From an uncultured Bacteroidales bacterium (GTDB taxonomy: Bacteria; Bacteroidota; Bacteroidia; Bacteroidales; Muribaculaceae), in assembly GCA_905210435.1 (NCBI GenBank), contig CAJLWO010000033.1:1-29482 (forward strand): a DNA stretch of 29,482 nt, read 5' to 3'. This document shows, in pieces, positions 1-8,400 of the stretch. Position 1 is the first letter of the stretch, and the number at the start of each line of letters is the position of its first letter. A program made the translations under genes and the position numbers. The notes under the pieces were generated by a model. The model did no database searches, was not told the origin of the DNA, and was given only the letters and a program-made list of their open reading frames with translations.

Positions 1-59
1 TATCGGGGCGCGCTCGGGACTTCCACCCGTTAGATTATGCCCATGTCGGGCAAACTATG

Positions 60-94
60 AAGGGCGGCTGCCCGGATGCCGGGAGCCGCCCTTT
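60..94. terminator. GC-rich hairpin terminator downstream of the OmpA/TPR lipoprotein gene
   Basis: A 10-bp stem (AAGGGCGGCT at 60-69 with AGCCGCCCTT at 84-93) continues, after a one-base bulge, into a 5-bp inner stem with loop ATG. It lies 35 bases beyond the stop of the minus-strand gene ending at 129 and could stop that transcript. The U-run is short on both strands, so it may be bidirectional and serve a plus-strand gene left of the window. Confidence 0.6.
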
Positions 95-128
95 ATGATG
101 GGGTTATGACTGCGGTTTAGACAATCTC

Positions 129-1814
129 TTAGAAAATCGAGCTGAGATTGAAGTTGGCGAACTCGAGGTCGTTCTTGGCGCGCTTGATCATGTTTTTGTC
201 GAGCTTGGCGGCCTGACGGAGATTTGAGCTTATCATCTGGTCGTTGTTGGTGCGTGCACCGAGTATGGCGAGCAGATAGTAGGTTGTGGCGTCGGGATTC
301 GTGATGCCGGCGAGTGTGGATTTGGCCTTGCTGTAGTCCTTGGTGAGAATCTGGGCGAGGGCGGCATTGTTTGACTTGGTGTTGCCGAAAGCCTTGACGG
401 CAGCGGCGTTGTCGCCTGTCATGATGTAGTATGTGCCGAGCGCTCCGCCGACTTCATCGAGACCTGCGGCATTGCCGAGCTTCTGGTTGGCCTGACGGTA
501 ATCTTTCTTGAGAAGGGCTACGAGGCCGAGGTTCATCTGAGGCTCTGCTGCCGAGGGGTTGAGACGCGATGCGGCTGCGAAGTTGGCTTTTGCGGCGTCA
601 AAGTCGCCGGTAGCGTACTGCACTACGCCGAGGTCGTTGAATGCGCGGTAATCGTTGGGATAGATTGACGCTGTGGTGTTGTAGATGTCGAGCTGCTCTG
701 CGGGCTTGTCGGTGAGAGTGGCTGCGTAGAGGAGTTCGTCGACGGTGAGCGATTTGGGATTTGATTTGTAGATCTGCTGTATTTCCTCGTCGCTCTTGCC
801 GATGATGTTGATTGACGCGGTGATGCGCGATTTACGCAGCTGCGGGAGAATCTGGTCGGCGAGCTGGTCGAAAATCGACGAGAGGTTGCGTATCTGTTGT
901 TCGCGTTCCTCGGGGTCCTTGAAGCGTGAGAGCACGTTGAGGATGAGCTCTTTGTCGGCTATGTCGGAAGCTGCGACGAGTTGCTGGAAGCCTTCCCAGT
1001 CCTCGGCGGTGAACTGCGCGGTGAGTTCGCCGAAGTCGGTGATATTGTCCTTGGAGAGCTGTTTGCGGAGATATTCGGTTGTGGCTTTCTCACGGCCTTC
1101 GGCAAGACGGGTGTTCAGGTCGAGGGCACCTTCGGGCGAAGCGTATGACGAGATGTTGATTTCCTCGATCTGACGGTCGGGGGCTGCGTTGGCGTTGACA
1201 ATCTCCTGGTTGAGGTTCTTTACAGCGTCTGACGACAGTTCGCTCTGGCGCAGATTTGACTGGTTGATGAGGAAGCGGATGTCGGCGGCGTATTTCTCGT
1301 TGATGATACGCTGGAACGCGTCGGGGGCGATGGCGGCGCTGACGGTCGATGCGTCGGCGAGAGCCGCGGTGGCTACGAGGCCTTTGGCCACTTTGACGCG
1401 GGGAAGTACATATTGCTTGTTGCCCTGGGTGACATTGAATGCAAGCTCAAGCTCGCTCTTGTTCATGTCGGGCTGATAGTCGAACACTACGGGGATGGTG
1501 ACTGTGCCGCCCTGCTCGAAAGAGATGACGGGATTGTTGCCGCGCACCTTCTCGCCCTGGAAACGATATGACTGCGAAGCCACTTCCTGTCCTTCGAAAG
1601 TGAGGTAGGGAGTAACGGTCACTTCGGCATTCTTCACAAAGAATTTTGCGGGGATATGGCCTGTGACAGTGGCGGGAACACGCTGACCGACAACTTCAAG
1701 CGGATCGGGATTCACATCGAAATAATCGGCACTGAACTGATTGAGTTTCTTGGAGCAACCGGTCAGTATCACTGTACCGGCGGCCGAAAGCATAATGATG
1801 GATTTGAATTTCAT
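129..1814 (-). CDS. Lipoprotein with OmpA-like segment and C-terminal TPR repeats
   Basis: A 561-residue envelope protein. The N-terminus is a lipoprotein signal: basic start, hydrophobic run, then lipobox LTGC with Cys20 as the lipidation site. Residues about 25-150 look like beta-rich envelope domain sequence. Around residues 220-255 the stretch INISSYASPEG...NTRLAEGREKATTEYL resembles the peptidoglycan-binding OmpA core (Y-A-S-P-E-G, then N-x-x-L-A-x-x-R), with a large helical insertion after it. Residues about 385-550 carry TPR-like helical pairs, for example NDYRAFNDLGVVQYATGDFD followed by AAEPQMNLGLVALLKKDYRQ. It is probably anchored to a membrane and may contact peptidoglycan while TPRs bind a partner. 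No specific function is recognised. The gene stands alone, with its own promoter upstream and a hairpin downstream. The start fits both lipobox and promoter distance. Confidence 0.85.
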   Translation of the reverse strand: MKFKSIIMLSAAGTVILTGCSKKLNQFSADYFDVNPDPLEVVGQRVPATVTGHIPAKFFVKNAEVTVTPYLTFEGQEVASQSYRFQGEKVRGNNPVISFEQGGTVTIPVVFDYQPDMNKSELELAFNVTQGNKQYVLPRVKVAKGLVATAALADASTVSAAIAPDAFQRIINEKYAADIRFLINQSNLRQSELSSDAVKNLNQEIVNANAAPDRQIEEINISSYASPEGALDLNTRLAEGREKATTEYLRKQLSKDNITDFGELTAQFTAEDWEGFQQLVAASDIADKELILNVLSRFKDPEEREQQIRNLSSIFDQLADQILPQLRKSRITASINIIGKSDEEIQQIYKSNPKSLTVDELLYAATLTDKPAEQLDIYNTTASIYPNDYRAFNDLGVVQYATGDFDAAKANFAAASRLNPSAAEPQMNLGLVALLKKDYRQANQKLGNAAGLDEVGGALGTYYIMTGDNAAAVKAFGNTKSNNAALAQILTKDYSKAKSTLAGITNPDATTYYLLAILGARTNNDQMISSNLRQAAKLDKNMIKRAKNDLEFANFNLSSIF

Positions 1815-1863
1815 ATTTATGGTTAAATTGGATTAGTCGGTATAATACACTTCAACAGTGTAG

Positions 1864-1894
1864 CAAATATACTGATTAAAATCAAATTGACCAA
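1864..1894 (-). promoter_or_regulatory. Bacteroidota-type promoter for the OmpA/TPR lipoprotein gene
   Basis: On the minus strand, TATATTTG (1871-1864) matches the -7 consensus TAnnTTTG, and TTG (1894-1892) lies 20 nt upstream as the -33 element. The predicted transcript start is near 1858, leaving a leader of about 45 nt before the ATG at 1814. Confidence 0.6.
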
Positions 1895-1933
1895 CAATTA
1901 AAGAAATTTTAGCACTAATTATCTCATCGGGCG

Positions 1934-1975
1934 ACTATTCAGCGAACGCACTTATTGGTTCCGATGCAATCGAGA
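1934..1975. mobile_element. Degenerate end of an IS66-like MITE
   Basis: ACTATTCAGCGAA at 1934-1946 is the exact reverse complement of the right terminal segment of the intact MITE at 10507-10672. The next bases (ACTTATTG, then TT.CGA) align with that MITE's left end at the same spacing. No opposite end or target duplication is visible, so this is a fragment. The rest of 1815-2209 shows no gene. Confidence 0.4.
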
Positions 1976-2209
1976 GGTTTCATCAGCGAGAGTGTTGCAG
2001 AGCTATAATTAGCTATCAAAAGTCACAGCGAATCGCATCCCAATGCCGTTTACTTAAGGAATGTTGATACAGAGAGCCTCCGATTATGCTCCTGAAAATG
2101 ATTTGGGAGGTTGGGCATTTCGGGTGATGATTTTTATTCGTATTGCTTTTTAACATTTCAACCGGGTTTTGCTGCTGACCCTAAAAAAAATGAAATAAGG
2201 AAAAAGCAT

Positions 2210-2350
2210 AAAAAAGAGACTTCCTCACGGGAGCCTCTATATTTTTTAAACCAATCATTATCACATTTTCTATGTGGAAAAACATTTGTGCTTTCTGTGT
2301 GTATAACATCACGATGATTGAAAAAGTTTTTCAATGCCTGATATTTTAAC
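2210..2350 (+). repeat. Dispersed 141-bp element, copy 1
   Basis: This is the most diverged of three copies. It opens with an A-run and hairpin (GAGACT 2216-2221, AGCCTC 2232-2237), then the invariant 20-nt block AACCAATCATTATCACATTT at 2249-2268, a variable middle with a strong hairpin (TTGAAAAA 2318-2325, TTTTTCAA 2327-2334), and ATTTTAAC at 2343-2350. A 25-codon ORF (2272-2349) begins just after the invariant block and ends with its TAA inside ATTTTAAC. On the minus strand the 5' hairpin is followed by six T, so it could act as a terminator. The copy lies just upstream of the S8 protease promoter. Confidence 0.7.
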
Positions 2351-2402
2351 ACATATTAACTTAAGCGTATTCACGACACACCTAATAATAAATAAAAAAC
2401 CG

Positions 2403-2410
2403 TATCTTTG
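2403..2410 (+). promoter_or_regulatory. -7 promoter element of the S8 protease gene
   Basis: TATCTTTG matches TAnnTTTG. No clear -33 TTG is seen at the expected place. A start near 2417 gives a leader of about 59 nt before the ATG at 2476 and excludes the upstream TTG at 2425 as a realistic start. The leader contains AACCAATCATT (2459-2469), also found in the three-copy element. Confidence 0.55.
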
Positions 2411-2475
2411 CGAAAGAACTCTTATTGTCCAACACATCTTATTTACATTTTATTAATCAACCAATCATTTTTCCA

Positions 2476-5400
2476 ATGCACAAATTTTTCAGATGGTTCA
2501 CGGCCGTGTGTCTGTTACTGAGCACTGCCGTGGCAATCAACGCGCAAAGCGTTGAACCGACCAAGGGCATTGTGCGAGTGAAGCTGCAACCTGAAGTTGC
2601 CGGCCGTATCGGGCAAGCCCCGCGACGGGCCGCCAACGGACGGCTTTCGACGGGCATCACGCCTCTCGACCGCGCTTCGTCGCAGATCAAGGCGTCATCT
2701 ATCCGCCCCATGCTTCCGCCCAATCCGAAATTCGCGGCACAACGCGCACGCTACGGGCTCGACCGCTGGTACGTGGTAAATTTCGACGAAAGCGTACCTG
2801 TGGAACAGGCCCGCAAAATCCTCGCCTCCACCCCCGGCATCGAGCTGACGGAAGCCGTCACCCCGATGACGCTAAAAGAGGGTAACGGCACATTCCGTAA
2901 GGTTAGCGGCCCGACGGCAAAGGCCGCCGGATACCCGTTCAACGACCCGCGCCTCCCCGACCAGTGGCACTATCAGAACTTCGGCAATATCGGCACCGCT
3001 GTAAAGGGCGCCGACATCAATCTTTTCGAAGCATGGATGTCGACTACCGGCAGCAGCGATGTGGTAGTGGCCGTCATCGACGGCGGTATAGACTACCGCC
3101 ACGAGGACCTCGCCGCCAACATGTGCGTGAACCTCGCCGAACTTAACGGCGAACCGGGTATCGACGACGACGGCAACGGATTTGTCGACGACATCTACGG
3201 CTACAACTTCTGCACCAACAGCGGAGAGATTTATCCCCACAACCACGGCACACACGTGGCCGGCACTGTCGGTGCCGTCAACAACAACGGCATCGGCGTG
3301 GCAGGTGTGGCCGGAGGCGACGGCACTCCCGGCTCGGGCGTGAAGATGATTTCGTGCCAGGTGTTCGACTCGCGCCAGGGCGCACCCGACGGCGATTTCG
3401 CCGCGGCGATAGTCTATGCGGCCGAACGCGGCGCCACCATCGCCCAATGCTCATGGGGCTGGAGCGAGCCTGAATACTACGAAGAGGCCGTACTCGCCGC
3501 CATCGACTATTTCACCGAGACGGCACGCTCCGACAACATGACCGGCGGCCTGTGTATCTTCGCGGCCGGCAACGACGGAAATACCGGCAACTACTACCCT
3601 GCCGCCTACGACAAAGTGCTTGCCGTGACAGCCATGACCAACGAACTGACTCCCGCAAGCTACTCCAACTACGGCACATGGGCCGACATAATCGCACCTG
3701 GCGGTCTGCTCGACTACGGCGAGGCCGGCGGCGTGCTTTCCACCCTCCCCAACAACGAGTACGGATTCAATGAAGGCACCTCGATGGCTACGCCGCATGT
3801 ATCGGGTATCGCCGCACTCATCCTGTCGAAATACGGCAGCCCGACATTCGTAAGCTCAAGTCTGCGCACACAGCTCGAGACTTCGGTCAACGACTTCTAC
3901 GGCTACGGCGACAACGCGCAGTACCGCGGACTCTACGGCACAGGCTACATCGACGCCGCCAAAGCGCTCCTCATGGGCGACGGCGGCGCACCCGAAGCTG
4001 TGGGCGCATTCACGATGGCCGCCGCGCAGGACTACCTGTCGCTCACGTGGACCATCCCCGCCTCGTCCGACAACAATGTGCACCACCACATAATATATTA
4101 CAGCGAGACGCCGTTCACCGCCACCGACAATCTGAGCGGACTGCGCACTTCGGTGGCCGACACCAAGTTCTTCTCTTCGGGCGACACCTACACCCACGAA
4201 ATTACCGGTCTGAAACCGCTCACCACCTACTATGTGGCAATATCGGCCGTCAACCGCTGGGGCGCCGCCTCTCCCCTCTCGGAAGTGAAGCAGATAAGCA
4301 CCAACGCCGGTCCGAAGATGACGGTCGACGTGGCTGAAATCCTGCTTCAGTCGACCGTTGACGCTCCTCTCGCAAAAGCTATATTCAATATCGGCAACGA
4401 CGACGAGGGCATACTCAAATGGAACGTATACAAACGCACCGCCTCCGTGATGCCCGCATCGGCATCACGTCCCGCACCGGGCCGCGTGAAGCCGTACAAT
4501 GGCACTGTCGGCGGCGCAAAGGTGGCGCAATACGCAGCCGTTACACCCGAATATGTGGCCGAGGACTATCCCAAGGAGATGAAACGCCACTCGCAGATAT
4601 GGGCGTATGTCGGCGACACCGACCGCACCAAGCCCAACTCTATGGCGCAATGGTTCAGGGTCGACCCTGCCGAATATCCCGACGGTTTCAACCTCACCCA
4701 TATCAACATCGAGGGAGCCAACGGCATGAACCCCGTAATACAGGTGTACAAAGGCGATGCCGCCATATCGTCGGCCGCGCTGATGCAGACTGTCGAATAC
4801 AATTTCTTCGCCTACGGCTACCCCGTCGCACTCAACGAGCAGATTAATTTCGCTCCGGGCAAATCATTCTGGATTGTAGTCCACTTCGAAGGAAATCAGG
4901 AGGGCTATCCACTCGGTATGGGTCTGGCTTCTTCGGAAGAACTCGGACAGTACAGCTACATGAGCAACGACCTCGGCAAGAGCTGGACCCAGCTTGCCGC
5001 CGCCCTCAAAGGCAGCTCTTATGAATCCATGGCATCGCAGATGACATGGGCCATAACCGCCCGCTCGGCCAATCCCGACTGGAGCGAGGCGCTCGTGCTC
5101 AACCCGTCGTCGGGCACAGTGCTCTACGGCGAGTCACAGCCTGTCGAAATCAGCGCCGACGGCTCACGCCTCATCAACGGCACCTACAACCTCAACCTGC
5201 ACCTCACCTCCAACGAAACCGAAGGCGGAGAGGCCCTTGTTCCGGTGACATATTCGGTATCGGGCAACACTCCCGACATCGTGACACCCAAGATTGTCAA
5301 CTTCGGCTCGCTCCTCGTAGGCGAGAGCAAGACGCTCACGGTAGAGGTGTTCAACCGCGGCTACGGCAAGTTCGCAGGCTCACAGTGGGGCAACGGTCTT

Positions 5401-8400
5401 TACGACAACAATATCGAGTCGACATCGCCCGATTTCAAGGGACCGTCCAACGGCATACAGCAAGGCTTCCCGGCCCGCACGCGTGTAAGTTTCGACCTCA
5501 CCTATGCTCCTACCGAGGCAGGAAGCCATACCGGAAGCATTATCTTCACCGATGCCGACGGACGCCAGGCACGCATCACCGTGCAGGGTGTGGCGACCGA
5601 GCCGGCCAAACTCGTCATCGAGCCGGCTGCCATCGACTGCGGAACGCTCACAGTGGGCGACGAGGAGCAGAAACAGTCGTTTACCATCTCCAACGCCGGC
5701 AAATATCCGCTTGAATTCGTATTCCCGAAATTCTCGCAGGAGAGCATCGACGGCCTGTCGGCCAGACTGCACAAGTTCGGCTACACCGTGTCATCGACTC
5801 TCGAGGGCTACAGCGAATTTGCCTACGACGGCAATCCCGCGCTCATCGGCGCCGCCGACATAGCGTCGCAGTTCACCGACGACAATGTGCTGTCGCGTCC
5901 CGTAAGCCTCGGATTCGCCTTCCCTTACTACGGTAAGACCTACGAGAAAGCCTATATAACCAGCTTCGGCGGCATCATGTTCGCTCCCAACGAAGAGATA
6001 TTGCGCACGCCCCTCACCCCCTCGTCGTCAAGCATCAGGGGCACGGGACTTATCTCGGCCTACGGCCAGCAGGTATACATGGGCCCGCAGTCGCGTGTGG
6101 AATATTCGAAAGCCGACGGCAAATTCGTGGTGAAATTCATCGATGTGCTCGCCACGGTATATGACAACGAGTATATCCCCGTCAGCTTCCACATAGCGCT
6201 CTCCGGCAACGGCGACATCGAGATACACTACGATGACTACATGGCCGACGCGGTGTTCCAGCAGGGCGCGGGACTGTTCTGCGGCATCAACGACCCGGAA
6301 TGCGCCGACCCTGTCACCGTGACAAGCGCCGACCAGGCCGACCAGTGGGGCTATGAGGAACCGACTCCCGACAACCAGCGCTACCACAGCTTCGCTACCG
6401 GCACGGCAGTGAAATTCGAGGCTCCGAAGCCTTCGTTCGTGCGCGGCCTCAGCATACCCTACGGCATGGTCAACCCCGGCGAGAGCGTCGAAGTGACCGC
6501 TACCGTGGGTGCCGACGCATCGCTCAATGCGGGCGCCACATTCAATAACCTCGCCATAGTCACCAACGACCCCGCTCCCGAGCATTCGTTCGTGCGCTTC
6601 GACGCTGTAATCGAGGGTGAGGAACTCGTAGCCGAAGCCGCGCTCGAGGATACGTCAATCGACCTCGGCGACGTATTCCGCACCTCCGCGCAGAAAGTAG
6701 CCGTAACGGTGAAGAACAACGGACACCGCGCAATGGAGGTTACTGCCGTAAGAGCTGAAAACGGCATCGTAGCCTGCGAGGCCGGGGTACCCTTCACTCT
6801 CGAGGCCGGCATGGCGAAAGATATTGTCGTCACGGTACCCACCGCAACCGAGGGTCGCGTGGCCGACAAAGTCACCGTCGAGACATCGGCCGGCAACCTT
6901 TCGGCCGACATCACGGCCAATGTAATCGGATGCCCGGCCATCGGCATGAGCCTTACCGAAATCAACGAGACCGTGGAGAGCGGCACGCCCGTCGCCAAAG
7001 AACTTACCGTGACCAACAACGGCAACGAGACGCTGCGCTACGCCATCAGTCCCGACCCGCTGGTGCGCATGACGCTCCCCGACAACGCCGATGCTGCCAC
7101 AAGCTACGTATATACATTCTCGGGCGACGACCCGTCGGTGAAATTCGACTGGGTCGACATCGAGACCAACGGCCTCGGCGAGCAGCACACCATGAGCTAC
7201 TATCAGCTCCATGACTATGTGGCTGTCGACCTGCCGTTCGAATTCCCGTTCTATGGCCGTAAATACAGCCGCATGTACATCTACAACACCGGTTTCGTAT
7301 CGTTCACCGAACGCCATGACGACCGTATCTGGCCCGAACCCCCGGCCGAATTCCCCGCCGGAACCGTCTACACCAACATCATCGCCCCCTACTGGGGCAT
7401 GCACTCGATGGACCAGACCCGCACCGCCGGCACATTCCACTATGTCACCGACGACCGCGCCGTAATCTCGTTCATCGAATACGGCAACTCGATGAATATC
7501 GGTGTCGACTTCCAGCTTATCATGGAGAAGGACGGCACATTCCGCTTCCAGTACAAGGGCGCGTTTGACGATGCCATAATATACGACATATTCGGTCTTG
7601 CCGGCATAGCCAATGCCGACGGCTCGCAGAGCATACGTCTGCCCGAACGCATGGTATCGTTCAACAACGCCGTGGCATTCTCGCCCGTAGTCGAATCGCC
7701 GCTCGCTCCGGGCTCCTCGGAGACAATCGCCCTCGACCTCGACACCCGCCGCATGGCCGGCACTTACAGCAGCGCGCTCAAAGTTGCCACCAACGTGCCC
7801 GGCTCCGAAAACCTCGAGATACCCGTCACGCTCGACATCACCGGCGCATCGGCTCCGCAATGGCCCGATGACATCGTGGTGGAACATGTAATCGGCTACC
7901 GCAGCACCGACTATTCCGACCCGATCGTGCAGATGGGCGCCATGTATGCCGCACCGTTTACCGTGGCCAACACAGGCACCGCGGCGTTCACCATCGACAT
8001 GGTGACTGTCGACGGCCCGACTGTCTACGACGAATGGTTCGATGAATATATCAATGTGTTCAACCTCTATGTCAATCAGCCCGAGATAGACTGGATAACC
8101 GGCGAACCTACCGGCAACAAGATGTGGGGACAGTATTACGGCGACCCGATTGCCGTGACCGACTCACCCGTCGAGTTCTCGATACCGATGATTGAAAACG
8201 AGTTCGCCTACACTCCCGGCGAATACGACATCAAGCTCACATTCACCTACACGACCGAAAACGGCACCTCAAAGCGCGACGTCAACGTCAGGTTCATCGT
8301 CACTCCGGCGCCCGTAATGACACTCGACCGCGAGGAAATCCGTGTCAAGGCCACCGGCGAAAACGACACATTCACCGAAACGGTCAACCTCGGCAACGAC

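Noticed and set aside
1..33. Open frame from the left edge to a TAG at 31-33, possibly the end of a plus-strand gene
   Set aside because: Only ten codons are visible, with no recognisable motif. The hairpin at 60-94 would fit a gene end there, but it also serves the minus-strand gene.
2425..2475. Upstream TTG start for the S8 protease
   Set aside because: It falls about 8 nt from the predicted transcript start and would put 17 polar residues before a good signal peptide that begins at the ATG at 2476.
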